Numbered from the stretch's first letter, positions 27,132 through 36,325 are shown. The stretch is DNA of 64,000 bases from CAXSEF01 sp050920955 (GCA_050920955.1 JBPBQS010000159.1:7952-71951); one strand, 5' to 3'. The notes: generated from the sequence alone by a model not told the origin. Numbers and translations are program-made.

Positions 27132-29687
27132 TCACCCCCCGAGGTCGAGCGTCGCCCGCATCACCTCCACGTCGTCCGGGTCCCGCGCGAGGGTGAACCC
27201 GAGCCTGCGCGCGAAGGCGAGCATGGGCGCGTTCTCCCCCAGGATCAGCCCGCCGACGCGCGCCACGCCCTGCCCCTCGGCCCACTCGAGCAGGCAGCGC
27301 ATCAGGGCGGTGGCGACGCCCTGCCCTTTCGCGGCGGGCTCGACGAGCACGGCGAACTCCGCCTCGGTGGCGCGCTCGCCGGGGCCGGGGCGGAGCAGGC
27401 GGCTGACGCCCACCGTGTCGGCCCCGCGTGTCGCGACGAAGGCCATCTCGCGGACGTAGTCGACCTGGGTGAGGCGCACGGTCTGCTCGGCGGAGAGCTG
27501 GGCGCGGCCGCCGAAGAAGCGGTAGCGGATGTCCTCGGGCGCCAGGCGGTGGAACAGCGCGTCGTGGGCCTGCGCGTCCTCGGGGCGGATCGGGCGCAGC
27601 AGGAAGGCCTCGCCGGAGGGGGCGGCGTAGGCGCGGGCCAGGTGGTCCGGATAGGGCGCGATGGCGAGGTCGGCGGCGGCGGGCGCCGGCGGCGGGCGCA
27701 GGCGGACCGCGGCGGCGACGGCGACGACCCCGGCGGGGGTGGCGAGCAGCGGGTCGAGCGACAGCGTGGCGAGCGCGGGCAGGTCGACGACCATCTGGCT
27801 GACGCGCACCAGAGTCTCGGCGACGGCGCCGGGGCTCGCCGCGGCGGTGTCGGCGTCGGTGGCGAGCAGGCGGCCGACGTCGGTGCGCCCGACCAGCGCG
27901 TGGGCGAGCACGAGGTTGAGCGGCGGCAGCTCGTGCGCCTGGTCGTGCACCACGCGGGCGGCGCCAGCGCCGGGCCCGAAGGCGATGGCGGGGCCGAACA
28001 CCGGGTCGTCGGCGACGTGCACCGACAGCGCGCGCGCCGGCGGCGGGCGGTGGCGCACCAGCACGCCCTCCGCGGACCCGCCGGCGAGCAGCAGCCGGGC
28101 CGCAGCACCCGCGCCGGCCGCGTCGTCGGCGTCGAGGCAGGCCTCGCCCCGCGCGTCGCGCCGCTCCAGGCTGACGGGGAGCCCGACGGCAAGGGCGGCG
28201 GCGGCGGCCTCGCCGGGGTCGCGGGCGATGCGCCAGGCGGGCACGGCGATGCCGTAGGCGGCCAGCAGCGCGAGCGACTCCTCCGGCCGCAGCACGTCGC
28301 GCCCCGCGCGGGCGGCACGGTCCAGCAGGGCGCGGGCGCCGGCGCGGTCGGGGTGGAGGTCGGCGAGCGTGCCGGGCGGCAGCTCGCGCGCGGCGGCGGC
28401 GGCGTGGCGCTGCTGCACCAGGTGCAGGAAGCCGCGCACCGCCTGCTCGGGCGAGGCGAACACCGGCAGCCCGGCGTCGGCGAGCGTGGCGCGCAGGCCG
28501 GCGCCGGTGCTCTCGCCGAGCACGCAGGCCAGCAGCGGCACGCGCGTGGCAGCCGCGCAGGCCGCCAGCGCCGCGACGCCGGCCTCGTCGGCGACCCCGG
28601 TGGGCGCGAGCACGGCGAGCACGCCGCCCAGCCCGGGCTCGGCGGACACCATGGCGCAGGCGTCGGCGAGCCGCGTCGGCGCGTCGGCCGCAAGCTGGAG
28701 CACGCCGCGCTCGATCGTGACCGGCAGGCTGGCGCGCAGCGCGGCGGCGGCGGGCTCGCCCAGCCGGTGCAACGCGATGCCCGAGCCGAGCGCCGCGTCC
28801 GCGGTCAGCCGCCCGAGGCTGATCGAGCCGGTCACGATCGCCAGCGTGTCGTGGCGCGCGGGCCGTGCGCGCGTCAGGGTCTCGGCGGCGGCGAGCAGGT
28901 CCTCGTAGCGCCGCACGCACAGGATGCCCGCGCGCCGCAGGGCGGCCTCGAACACCGCCTCCGCCGCGCCGTCCTCGTCGAGCAGCCGCCCGCCCGGCCG
29001 GATCGCCACGACCGGGCGCAGGCGCGAGGCGGCGCGGGCGGCGGAGATGAAGCCGCGCCGGTCGTGCAGCCTGCGCATGTCGAGCAGGATCGCGCCGGTG
29101 CCGGGGTCGCGCGACAGCCAGTCCAGCGTGACCGCGAAGCCCAGCCCCAGCCCCGCGTTGTTGCCGACGCCGACGATGTGGCTGAACCCCACGCCGTTCG
29201 GCCCCGACCAGTCGAGCACGGCGCGGCACAGCGACGCGGACTGCGACACGAGCGCGACGCGCCCCGCGCGCGGCGGCAGGTGCGCGAGCGAGGCGTTCAG
29301 CCCGATCGCCGGCACGCACAGCCCGAACGAGTTCGGCCCCATCGCGCGCACCCCCGCCGCGAGCCCGGCCTCGCGCAGCGCCGCGTGCCCCCCGGGCATG
29401 GCCGAGGTGACGAGCGCGAGCGTCGTGCCGCGCCGCCCCAGCGCCGCGAGCGCCGGCGCCACCTCCGCCGCCGGCGTGGCCACGAGCGCGAGGTCGGCGG
29501 CCTCCGGGAGCCCCGCCACCGCCTCGGGCGTGTCCGCGCGCAGCACCCGGCCGCGGAAGCCCGCGAGGTTGGCGGCCAGGCGCGCGCCGTCCGCGGTCGC
29601 GGCGCCGAGCAGCACGACGCTGCGCGGGCGGAACAGCCGCTCGGCGCGCAGCGGGCCGGGGTCGGGGCGGTCGCTCGGCTGGGTCAT
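27132..29687 (-). CDS. Pat-like acyl-CoA synthetase (NDP-forming)/GNAT fusion
   Basis: 851 residues. The N-terminal CoA-binding and succinyl-CoA ligase-like part (about 15-450; SVVLLGAATADGARLAANL, MGPNSFGLCVPAIGLNASL, VALVSQSASLCRAVLDW) is followed by an ATP-grasp region (about 470-680) and a C-terminal GNAT domain (about 690-851; LLRPIRPEDAQAHDALFHRL, AEFAVLVEPAAKGQGVATAL). This is the layout of Pat/PatZ protein lysine acetyltransferases that silence acyl-CoA synthetases. Synthetase motifs are divergent (GPNSFGL for GPNCxGL, GVGNNAGLGLG for SVGNxADVD), so acetyltransfer rather than ligation is likely. Monocistronic. Confidence 0.85.
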   Translation of the reverse strand: MTQPSDRPDPGPLRAERLFRPRSVVLLGAATADGARLAANLAGFRGRVLRADTPEAVAGLPEAADLALVATPAAEVAPALAALGRRGTTLALVTSAMPGGHAALREAGLAAGVRAMGPNSFGLCVPAIGLNASLAHLPPRAGRVALVSQSASLCRAVLDWSGPNGVGFSHIVGVGNNAGLGLGFAVTLDWLSRDPGTGAILLDMRRLHDRRGFISAARAASRLRPVVAIRPGGRLLDEDGAAEAVFEAALRRAGILCVRRYEDLLAAAETLTRARPARHDTLAIVTGSISLGRLTADAALGSGIALHRLGEPAAAALRASLPVTIERGVLQLAADAPTRLADACAMVSAEPGLGGVLAVLAPTGVADEAGVAALAACAAATRVPLLACVLGESTGAGLRATLADAGLPVFASPEQAVRGFLHLVQQRHAAAAARELPPGTLADLHPDRAGARALLDRAARAGRDVLRPEESLALLAAYGIAVPAWRIARDPGEAAAAALAVGLPVSLERRDARGEACLDADDAAGAGAAARLLLAGGSAEGVLVRHRPPPARALSVHVADDPVFGPAIAFGPGAGAARVVHDQAHELPPLNLVLAHALVGRTDVGRLLATDADTAAASPGAVAETLVRVSQMVVDLPALATLSLDPLLATPAGVVAVAAAVRLRPPPAPAAADLAIAPYPDHLARAYAAPSGEAFLLRPIRPEDAQAHDALFHRLAPEDIRYRFFGGRAQLSAEQTVRLTQVDYVREMAFVATRGADTVGVSRLLRPGPGERATEAEFAVLVEPAAKGQGVATALMRCLLEWAEGQGVARVGGLILGENAPMLAFARRLGFTLARDPDDVEVMRATLDLGG

Positions 29688-29867
29688 GGCGGTCCTGCTG
29701 GCCGGGGCCTGGGGCCGCGGACCGGCCGGGGGCGGCGGGCGGCGGCGTGTCGCGGGCGAGCCTAGCACCGGGCCGGCGGCAAGGCGTGCGACCCCTGCCC
29801 CGCCGGCGCGTTGCAGGGCTGCGCGCGCCGCGTCGGCGTGCGGGCGGACGCGGAAGGGACGGCGGCC

Positions 29868-30824
29868 ATGATCGCGGATGATCCACGCTGGGACGCGGAG
29901 CTGCTCGGCCTGATGCGGGCCCGGCCGGAGGAGGCGCCCGCGCCCTCGCTCGACGCGCAGCGCCGCGCGGCCGACGCGGCGGGGGCGTCGGAGAACGCGG
30001 GCGGCCCGGCGATGGCCGAGACGCGCGACCGCTGGGTCCTGGCGCGCGGCCGGCGCGTGCTCGTGCGGGTGCACCGGCCGCGCCTGGACGCGGCGCTGCC
30101 GGCGCTGGTGTTCCTGCACGGCGGCGGCTGGGTGTTCGGCTCGCTCGACACGCACGACCGGCTGATGCGCGAGCTGGCCGCGCGGGGCGACGTCGCGGTG
30201 GTGGCCGTGGACTACGCGCTCTCCCCCGAGGCCCCGTTCCCGCGCGCCGCCGAGGAGTGCGCTGGCGTGCTCGCCCGTGTCGCGGCCGAGGCGGCGGGCT
30301 GGGGCCTGGACCCGGCCCGCCTGGTGCTGGGCGGGGACTCCGCAGGCGGCAACCTGGCGTTCGCGACCGCCCTGCTGCTGCGCGACGGCGCCGCGGACCC
30401 GGAGGTGGCGGCGGCGTGGCGGGCGCTGCGCGGCGTGCTGGCGATCTACCCGGTGTGCGACGCGGCCATGGCGGACGCCTCCTACGCGGAGTTCGCGACC
30501 GGCTATGGCTGCGACGCGACGGACATGGCCTGGTTCTGGGCGCGCTACGTCCCCGACGCGGCCGCGCGCGGCTCGCCGCTGGCCTCCGTGGTGCGCGCGC
30601 CGCTCGCCGGCCTGCCGCCGGTGCTGATCCAGGCCGCCGAGCTCGACGTGCTGCGCGGCGAGGGCGAGGCCATGGCCGCACGCCTGGGCGAGGCCGGCGT
30701 GGACGTGCGCCACGAAGTTTCCGCCGGCGCGCCGCACGGCTTCCTCGCGCACATGGCCGGCGCGGCGCGGGCGCGCGAGGCCCTGTCGCTGGCCGGGGAG
30801 TGGCTGCGCGCGCGATGCCGCTGA
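29868..30824 (+). CDS. Alpha/beta hydrolase, HSL family
   Basis: 318 residues of esterase/lipase related to hormone-sensitive lipase: oxyanion-hole HGGGWVFGSLDTHDRL near residue 84, nucleophile Ser in LGGDSAGGNLAF near 158, Asp in QAAELDVLRGEGEA, His in GAPHGFLAH. No signal peptide, so cytoplasmic. Substrates are probably short-chain acyl esters. The next gene overlaps its end by 10 bases. Start at ATG 29868 gives the normal N terminus. Confidence 0.9.
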   Translation: MIADDPRWDAELLGLMRARPEEAPAPSLDAQRRAADAAGASENAGGPAMAETRDRWVLARGRRVLVRVHRPRLDAALPALVFLHGGGWVFGSLDTHDRLMRELAARGDVAVVAVDYALSPEAPFPRAAEECAGVLARVAAEAAGWGLDPARLVLGGDSAGGNLAFATALLLRDGAADPEVAAAWRALRGVLAIYPVCDAAMADASYAEFATGYGCDATDMAWFWARYVPDAAARGSPLASVVRAPLAGLPPVLIQAAELDVLRGEGEAMAARLGEAGVDVRHEVSAGAPHGFLAHMAGAARAREALSLAGEWLRARCR

Positions 30825-31915
30825 GCGACGACGCGCCGCTCGTGGACGTGTCGCTCGCCGACGGCGCAAGCCGGCGCGACATCCTCGGCGAGGGCTGGTG
30901 CGAGGGCGAGCGCGACGGCACCTGGACCGGCGACTCCGAGGCCCGGCTGCACCTGCCCCTGCCACCCGGCGCGGAGGCCTGCGTGCTGCGCCTCCACGCC
31001 GCCCCCTACCGCGTCGCGCACAAGCTCGGCGCGCAGCGCGTGCTGGTGCTGGCCGACGGCCGCCTGCTCGGCCGCCTGCGCCTCGACGCGCCGGGCGAGG
31101 CCTCGCTCGCGATCCCGGCGGAAGCAGTGCGCGGCCGGCGCGTGCTGTCGCTGACGCTGCTGCTGCCCGACGCGCGCCGCCCGTCCGAGCTGGGCGACAG
31201 CGACGACCGCCGCCTGCTCGCCCTCTTCGTCGCCCGCGTGGCGCTCCTGCTCCCCGGGCCCGACGCGCCCTCCCCGTCCGCCGACGCCCCCCCGCCCGCT
31301 GACCGCGCGCTGCTGGAGGGCTTCGAGTCGCTGGGCTGGAACGAGGAGTTCGGCTTCGTGCAGCGCCGCGTCCTGGCGGAGCCCGCGGGCCTGCTGCGCT
31401 GGTCGTCCTGGCCGCTCGGCGCCGCCGTGCTGGCCGAGGCGCTCGACGCCGCGCTGTTCGGCGTGGGCGACCCGGCCCAGCTCGCGGTCGACGGCGAGGC
31501 CGACTCCTGGGTCGCCACCGACCGCCGCTGGGGCCTGCGCACCGACACGCAGGTCGCGGTCCACGCGATGCCGGCCGACGTCCTGCGCGCCCGCGAGTCG
31601 GCGGCGCGCGGGATGCTGCGCGCGCGGCTGCTGTCCACGTTGCGCGAGGGCCGCCGCGTCCTGGTGCACCTGGAGCGCGACCCCGCCGAGCGCGGCGCTG
31701 CGGACGCGCTGGCGGCCGCGGTGGCGGCGTGGGGCGGGTGCCCGCTGCTGTGGGTCTCGCGGGGGCCGGAGGTCGCGGTGCGTCGGCGCGGCGGGCTGCT
31801 GGAGGCGACGCTGCCGCGGCTGGCGCCCCCGGGGAACCTGGCGCGGGTCGCGGAGGAGGACTGGCTGGCGGTGTGCCGGGAGGCGTGGCGGCTGGCGGGA
31901 GGCAGGCAGGCATGA
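30815..31915 (+). CDS. DUF1796-like (papain-like) protein with altered Cys site
   Basis: 366 residues in two parts. The first about 150 look like a beta-sandwich found with glycan-related proteins (LHLPLPPGAEACVLRLHAAP, RRVLSLTLLLPDARRPSEL). The second begins FESLGWNEEFGFVQRRVLAE near residue 170 and continues LLRWSSWPL, matching the SLGxNCEFGxxQR ... LLRF pattern of DUF1796-like papain-fold proteins, but Glu replaces the Cys. Probably non-catalytic or differently catalytic. It overlaps the hydrolase gene. The final codons QA and the TGA come from the adjoining repeat (GGCATGAGGC). Confidence 0.65.
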   Translation: MPLSDDAPLVDVSLADGASRRDILGEGWCEGERDGTWTGDSEARLHLPLPPGAEACVLRLHAAPYRVAHKLGAQRVLVLADGRLLGRLRLDAPGEASLAIPAEAVRGRRVLSLTLLLPDARRPSELGDSDDRRLLALFVARVALLLPGPDAPSPSADAPPPADRALLEGFESLGWNEEFGFVQRRVLAEPAGLLRWSSWPLGAAVLAEALDAALFGVGDPAQLAVDGEADSWVATDRRWGLRTDTQVAVHAMPADVLRARESAARGMLRARLLSTLREGRRVLVHLERDPAERGAADALAAAVAAWGGCPLLWVSRGPEVAVRRRGGLLEATLPRLAPPGNLARVAEEDWLAVCREAWRLAGGRQA

Positions 31916-32077
31916 GGCTCCGCCTCAAACTCCGCCAAGGGAAGCCCCTTGGATGGCTTCCCTAAGCAAGGCCAGTCCAGGGCGGCTCGCCCTGGCGGGT
32001 TTGGGCGTAGCTGGCCAAAGGTTCCGACGACCCCCTTGGGTCGTTGGAAGGCCAGCGGAGGGAGAGCCCATGCTTGC
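31908..32077. repeat. Modular intergenic repeat, locus 10 (expanded)
   Basis: Longest copy, about 170 bp. TGAGGC/GCCTCA, CCAAGGG/CCCCTTGG, CTAAG, then AAGCAAGG again, CCAGGGCGG/CCCTGG, a unique near-perfect 12-bp hairpin TTCCGACGACCC/GGGTCGTTGGAA, then GCCCATGCTTGCTA. The start forms the stop of the DUF1796-like gene and the end the stop of the GH15 gene. Confidence 0.85.
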
Positions 32078-33960
32078 TACCCTTCGCGCTTCGCCTCCCG
32101 CGGCGCCCCTCCCCGCTCTAGCGTCAGCGCGGTGGCCACGAGTGCCACGTGCGAGAACGCCTGCGGGAAGTTGCCCACGAGCCGCCCGGCCTTGGGGTCG
32201 TACTCCTCGCTGAGCAGCCCGACGTCGTTGCGCAGGGCGAGCAGGCGCTCGAACAGGGCGACCGCGTCGTCGCGCCGCCCGTCCAGCGCGTAGGAGTCGG
32301 CGAGCCAGAAGGTGCAGGCGAGGAACGCGCCCTCGCCCGGCGCCAGGCCGTCGACGCTGCTCTCCGTGCGGTAGCGCAGCACGAAGCCGTCGACGAGCAG
32401 GTCCTTCTCGACGGCGGCGATGGTGGCGACGACGCGCGGGTCCTCCCACGGCAGGAAGCCGACCTGGGGGATCAGCAGCAGGCTGGCGTCGAGGTCCTTC
32501 GAGCCGTAGCTCTGCGTGAAGCAGCCGCGCTCGGCGTCGACGCCGTTCTCGCAGATCTCGGCGTGGACCCGGTCGCGCAGCGCCTTCCAGTGGTCGACGG
32601 GGCCGGCGAGGCGGTGGCGCGTGGCGGTGCGTATGGCGCGGTCGAAGGCGACCCAGACCATGACCTTGGACAGGGTGAAGTGCTTGGAGCCGCCGCGCAC
32701 CTCCCACATGCCCTCGTCGGGGAGCTGCCAGATGCTCTCCAGGTGCTCGAGGATGGCGCGCTGCAGGCCCCAGCCGCTGCGTGGCTGGCTCAGGCCGCCC
32801 TCCAGCGCCTGGTGCAGCGCGTCCATCACCTCGCCGTAGACGTCGAGCTGGAGCTGGCCGGACGCGGCGTTGCCGACGCGCACCGGCGAGGCGCCCTGGT
32901 AGCCGGGCAGCCAGGCGACCTCCCACTCGTCGAGCCTGCGCTCGCCGGCCAGGCCGTACATGATCTGGATCTGGGCGGCGTTGCCGGCGATGGCGCGGTG
33001 CAGCCAGTCGCGCCAGGCCTGGGCCTCGTCGAAGTAGCCGGCCTGCATGAAGGCGAACAGCGTCAGCGTGGCGTCGCGCAGCCAGCAGTAGCGGTAGTCC
33101 CAGTTGCGGCCGCCGCCGAGCTGCTCCGGCAGGCTCGTGGTGGCTGCGGCCGCGATGCCGCCGGTGACGCTGTAGGTCAGCGCCTTGAGCGTGAGCAGCG
33201 AGCGCAGCACCGCCTCGTGGTACGGCCCGGCGTAGGTGCAGCGCGCCGACCACGCGCGCCAGAACGAATCCGTCGCGGCCAGCGCCGCCTGCGGGTCGAT
33301 CGCCTCGGGGAGCGGCAGGTGCGAGGGCACGTGCTGCAGCACGAAGGGCACGCACTGGCCGGTACGGACGTGGAAGTTCGCGGCCGTGACCATGTCCTCG
33401 CCGCGCAGCTTCACCGCGGTGCGCAGGACCACCATCTCCGGCCCGGCGATCGCCTGGACGCCGGCGCCCCCGGGCAGGCGCGTGACCCAGGGCACGGAGG
33501 TCCCGTAGTCGAAGCGCAGGCCGAGCCGCATCTGCATGTCGACGTGCCCGGTGCGGCCCTCGACGACGCGCACGATCGCCGAACCCGTCCCGCCCATGGG
33601 CATGAAGTCGGTGACGGCGACGCTGCCGGTGGCGGTGGTGAACACGGTCTCCAGCACCATGCTGCCGGCCCGGTAGGCGCGCGTGGCCGTGGCGGCCTGG
33701 TCGACGGGGGCGAGCAGCCAGCGGCCGTTGTCGGTGGTGCCGAGCAGCGCCGCGAAGCACGCGCCGCTGTCGAAGCGCGGCCAGCACAGCCAGTCGATGG
33801 AGCCGTTGCGCCCGACCAGCGCCGCGGTCGTGGTGTCGCCGATCAGCGCGTAGTCCTCGATCGGCAGCGCCTGGGCGGGCGCGGGCCTCGCGGGCGGCGC
33901 GCCATCCTGGGCCGGACCCGCGGGATGCGCGTCCGGCGGCGTCTGGGCAGCCTGGGTCAT
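32077..33960 (-). CDS. Glycoside hydrolase family 15 protein
   Basis: 627 residues of glucoamylase/trehalase-like hydrolase. IEDYALIGDTTTAALVGRNG and SIDWLCWPRFDS open the N-terminal beta domain; the (alpha/alpha)6 catalytic part has GGRNWDYRYCWLRDATLTL near residue 282, DEWEVAWLPGYQGASPVRVG with the likely first catalytic Glu, and LLSEEYDPKAGRLVGNFPQA with the second. No signal peptide, so cytosolic. Bacterial relatives include trehalases and glucan hydrolases; which one cannot be told from sequence. TAG stop touches repeat locus 10. Confidence 0.88.
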   Translation of the reverse strand: MTQAAQTPPDAHPAGPAQDGAPPARPAPAQALPIEDYALIGDTTTAALVGRNGSIDWLCWPRFDSGACFAALLGTTDNGRWLLAPVDQAATATRAYRAGSMVLETVFTTATGSVAVTDFMPMGGTGSAIVRVVEGRTGHVDMQMRLGLRFDYGTSVPWVTRLPGGAGVQAIAGPEMVVLRTAVKLRGEDMVTAANFHVRTGQCVPFVLQHVPSHLPLPEAIDPQAALAATDSFWRAWSARCTYAGPYHEAVLRSLLTLKALTYSVTGGIAAAATTSLPEQLGGGRNWDYRYCWLRDATLTLFAFMQAGYFDEAQAWRDWLHRAIAGNAAQIQIMYGLAGERRLDEWEVAWLPGYQGASPVRVGNAASGQLQLDVYGEVMDALHQALEGGLSQPRSGWGLQRAILEHLESIWQLPDEGMWEVRGGSKHFTLSKVMVWVAFDRAIRTATRHRLAGPVDHWKALRDRVHAEICENGVDAERGCFTQSYGSKDLDASLLLIPQVGFLPWEDPRVVATIAAVEKDLLVDGFVLRYRTESSVDGLAPGEGAFLACTFWLADSYALDGRRDDAVALFERLLALRNDVGLLSEEYDPKAGRLVGNFPQAFSHVALVATALTLERGGAPREAKREG

Positions 33961-34099
33961 GCGGGTCGGCTCCGGAAAGGTGGCGTGCTGATAGCAGATC
34001 GCGGCCGGGCCAGGGCAGGCCCGCGCGCCGAATCCGGCCCGCGCCTGCCCCGGCCGGGGGCGAAGCCGGCGCCGTGCGGGGCGTGCCGGCAGCCCGGCC

Positions 34100-34128
34100 T
34101 TGACATCGGGGCCGCGCGGCCCTCTTTA
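34100..34128 (+). promoter_or_regulatory. Probable sigma-70 promoter for tRNA-Trp/secE/nusG
   Basis: TTGACA at 34100-34105 is a consensus -35 box; 17 bases on is TCTTTA (34123-34128), a plausible -10. The tRNA starts about 88 bases downstream of it. Confidence 0.55.
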
Positions 34129-34216
34129 CGGCGCCTGCGCGCGTTCCGGTTTTCGGGCGTGCCGGTGCCGGGTTCGCCCGGGGCCGGCCTGCTGCTCCGG
34201 GATGCGGGGCGGCCGC

Positions 34217-34293
34217 AGGGGTGTAGCTCAATTGGCTAGAGCGCCGGTCTCCAAAACCGGAGGCTGGGGGTTCGAGACCCTCCACCCCTGCCA
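34217..34293 (+). tRNA. tRNA-Trp (anticodon CCA)
   Basis: Cloverleaf visible: acceptor AGGGGTG pairs with CACCCCT, followed by discriminator G and encoded CCA. Anticodon stem CCGGT/ACCGG flanks a CTCCAAA loop, and the T arm has GGGTTCGAGACCC. Directly upstream of secE, the usual alphaproteobacterial order. Confidence 0.97.
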
Positions 34294-34332
34294 GCCGGCC
34301 CGCCGTGCGCGGGCGCGGCCATCCAGCGGGGT

Positions 34333-34536
34333 ATGCATACTGTGGCGACAAGTCCGGCGAAGTTCGTGCGCGAGGTCCGCGCCGAGGTGGGCAAGGTCAC
34401 CTGGCCGTCGCGCAAGGAAACGATGGTGACGACCGGCCTGGTGCTGGGGATGGCGGGGCTTGCGGCCGCGTTCTTCTTCATCATCGACCAGGTGATCGGG
34501 CTTGGCGTCCGCCAGCTCTTCCATGGCGGCTTCTGA
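34333..34536 (+). CDS. secE: Preprotein translocase subunit SecE
   Basis: 67-residue inner-membrane clamp of the SecYEG channel, the short single-span form typical of alphaproteobacteria. FVREVRAEVGKVTWPSRKET is the conserved amphipathic surface helix, followed by one transmembrane helix. Twelve bases separate it from nusG. Confidence 0.97.
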   Translation: MHTVATSPAKFVREVRAEVGKVTWPSRKETMVTTGLVLGMAGLAAAFFFIIDQVIGLGVRQLFHGGF

Positions 34537-34548
34537 GGAGTCTGGCCG

Positions 34549-35079
34549 ATGACCAAGCGCTGGTACGTGGTCCATGTCTATTCCGGCTTCGAGAAGAAGA
34601 TCGCCCAGCAGATCAAGGAGCAGGCCGCCCAGAAGGGCTTGGCCGACCTGATCGACGAGGTGCTCGTCCCCGCCGAGGAGGTGGTCGAGCTGCGCCGCGG
34701 CCAGAAGGTCAACGCGGAGCGCAAGTTCTTCCCCGGCTACGTGCTGGCGAAGATGGAGATGACCGACGACACCTGGCATCTCGTCAAGGACACGCCCAAG
34801 GTCACCGGCTTCCTCGGCACCAAGACGCGCCCCAGCCCGATCTCCGAGGCAGAGGCCGACCGCATCCTCAAGCAGAGCGCCGAGGGCGTTGAGAACCGCC
34901 GCCCCGCGATCCTGTTCGAGATCGGCGAGCAGGTGCGCGTGGCCGACGGCCCGTTCACCAGCTTCAACGGCACCGTCGAGGAGATCGACGAGGAGAAGGG
35001 CCGCGTGAAGGTCAGCGTCTCGATCTTCGGCCGCTCCACCCCGGTGGAACTCGAGTACAGCCAGGTCGAGAAGGCCTGA
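34549..35079 (+). CDS. nusG: Transcription termination/antitermination protein NusG
   Basis: 176 residues, family length. The NGN domain (KRWYVVHVYSGFEKKIAQQI, FFPGYVLAKMEM, VTGFLGTKTRPSPIS) binds RNA polymerase; the C-terminal KOW domain (VRVADGPFTSFNGTVEEIDE, GRSTPVELEY) binds Rho or S10. Usually rplK-rplA-rplJ-rplL follow, but here a terminator-like hairpin and a convergent unrelated gene come next. Confidence 0.98.
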   Translation: MTKRWYVVHVYSGFEKKIAQQIKEQAAQKGLADLIDEVLVPAEEVVELRRGQKVNAERKFFPGYVLAKMEMTDDTWHLVKDTPKVTGFLGTKTRPSPISEAEADRILKQSAEGVENRRPAILFEIGEQVRVADGPFTSFNGTVEEIDEEKGRVKVSVSIFGRSTPVELEYSQVEKA

Positions 35080-35086
35080 GCACGAC

Positions 35087-35111
35087 GCCGGGCCCCCGCG
35101 CGGGGCCCGGC
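35087..35111 (+). terminator. Hairpin between nusG and convergent gene
   Basis: A perfect 10-bp stem (GCCGGGCCCC with its complement) and CGCGC loop, 7 bases after nusG and 8 bases before the stop of the opposite gene; symmetric position suggests bidirectional use. No T-run. Confidence 0.65.
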
Positions 35112-35119
35112 GCGACGCG

Positions 35120-35584
35120 CTACTTCTTCGCGGGCTTGTCGTCCGCGTCCTTGCCGGCCTTCGCCTCGTGCGCCGCCTTGGCGGCCCCGTGCAGCTCGCC
35201 GTCCTTCGACGCGCCCGTCTTCGTGTCGGACTTCGCGTCGGACTTCGTGTCGCCCTCGCCGGTGTCGGCGGACTCGGCCGCGGACGTCAGCGCCTCGCCG
35301 AGCGCCTTGATCTTTTCGGCGTTCTTGCTGTCCGTCTTGGAGGCGATCGCGACCGTCTCCTTGCCGAGCTTCAGCACGAGCTTCCTGACCTGCTCGGCGT
35401 GGATCGGGTCGGCGTGCAGGTGCTTCTTGAGGTTCTCGAGGTCCTTGACGATCGCCTTCGCCGCCGGCGAGTCGATCTTCTCCAGCGTGGCTTCCCAGCC
35501 CTCGATGTTCTTCGTGGCGGCGGCGATGGTGAAGCCCTTCAGGCCGTCCTTGATGTGCTTGATGGTGGCGTCGAACTGCGGCAT
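35120..35584 (-). CDS. Charged helical protein of unknown function
   Basis: 154 residues. The first about 100 are predicted helical (FDATIKHIKDGLKGFTIAAA, AIVKDLENLKKHLHADPIHA, VRKLVLKLGKETVAIASKTD); the rest is a low-complexity tail rich in Lys, Asp, Ala and Ser with KSDAKSDTKTGAS repeats ending KPAKK. No signal peptide or known motif. Preceded by 230 bases without another gene. Function not assigned. Confidence 0.7.
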   Translation of the reverse strand: MPQFDATIKHIKDGLKGFTIAAATKNIEGWEATLEKIDSPAAKAIVKDLENLKKHLHADPIHAEQVRKLVLKLGKETVAIASKTDSKNAEKIKALGEALTSAAESADTGEGDTKSDAKSDTKTGASKDGELHGAAKAAHEAKAGKDADDKPAKK

Positions 35585-35814
35585 GCGGCGTTTCCCTGCG
35601 GCGAGCCTGCCGCGTTGATCGCGGCGGCGTGCTCCCCACAGCGCCCCACCCCGGCCCAGGTTGCCAGAATGTTCGCCCAGCCCCGCGCCGGTGTGGCACA
35701 TCCGCCGCAGCCCGCGCGGCGCGGCCTTGCGCTTCGCACCGCCGCACCAAACGACCCGGATCGTCGCGCGGGCGGAACGGGCGGCCCGCGATCCGGGGCC
35801 GCCGATCCGGCGTC

Positions 35815-36069
35815 CTAGTGGGCGCTGGCCGCCCCGGCGCCGCCGCCGTTGCCGCCCTTGGCGCCGTTGAGCGGGGAACCCGACGAGGTGCCGCCGCCCG
35901 CCGGCGTCCCGGCGCCCGAGGTCGTGGCCGCCGCCGTGCCGACCGCGGAGTTCCCGCCGGCCGGGGCGCCGCTGACGCTGGTGCCGTTCCCCGTGGGCGT
36001 GCCGCCCTGCGCGCACCCCGCAACCGCGAGGCCCGCGAGAAAGACCGCCATCGATCCGATCATGCGCAT
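35815..36069 (-). CDS. Small Gly/Ser/Thr-rich lipoprotein
   Basis: 84 residues. MRMIGSMAVFLAGLAVAGCA is a lipoprotein signal with lipobox AVAGC and Cys19. The mature part is low complexity (Gly, Ala, Thr, Ser, Asn) with no recognisable domain. Similar tiny lipoproteins are common in alphaproteobacteria. The 256 bases upstream, to ugd, hold no gene I can support. Confidence 0.6.
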   Translation of the reverse strand: MRMIGSMAVFLAGLAVAGCAQGGTPTGNGTSVSGAPAGGNSAVGTAAATTSGAGTPAGGGTSSGSPLNGAKGGNGGGAGAASAH

Positions 36070-36325
36070 CGTGCACTCCGTTGTTCGAGAGGAAGCAGGT
36101 TCCGGCGGGACGTGATCAGGCCGCCCCTGCCCCGCCGGCGGCAGGGACTCCCGACCCATGACCCGGGACGGCGCGGCACGTCGTTACGGTCCCTGGACGA
36201 ACCGGCACGGCGCGTCAACGCCCGCGCCGATGACACCGGGCAGGGACGGCGTCGCCGATGCCGGACCGTGCGCCGCGGGATCGCGCCGGCCGTCTCCCCG
36301 CCGCAGGATGCGGGCCGGAGCCGCC

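Noticed and set aside
29868..30824. HSL-type hydrolase as BioH of the biotin pathway
   Set aside because: It has the HGGG/GDSAG hormone-sensitive lipase layout, not that of BioH, and is separated from the bio genes by the Pat-like gene.
27132..31928. A 1598-residue minus-strand frame running beyond the Pat-like gene
   Set aside because: Only the part from 29687 down matches the Pat family; upstream is antisense to two real plus-strand genes.
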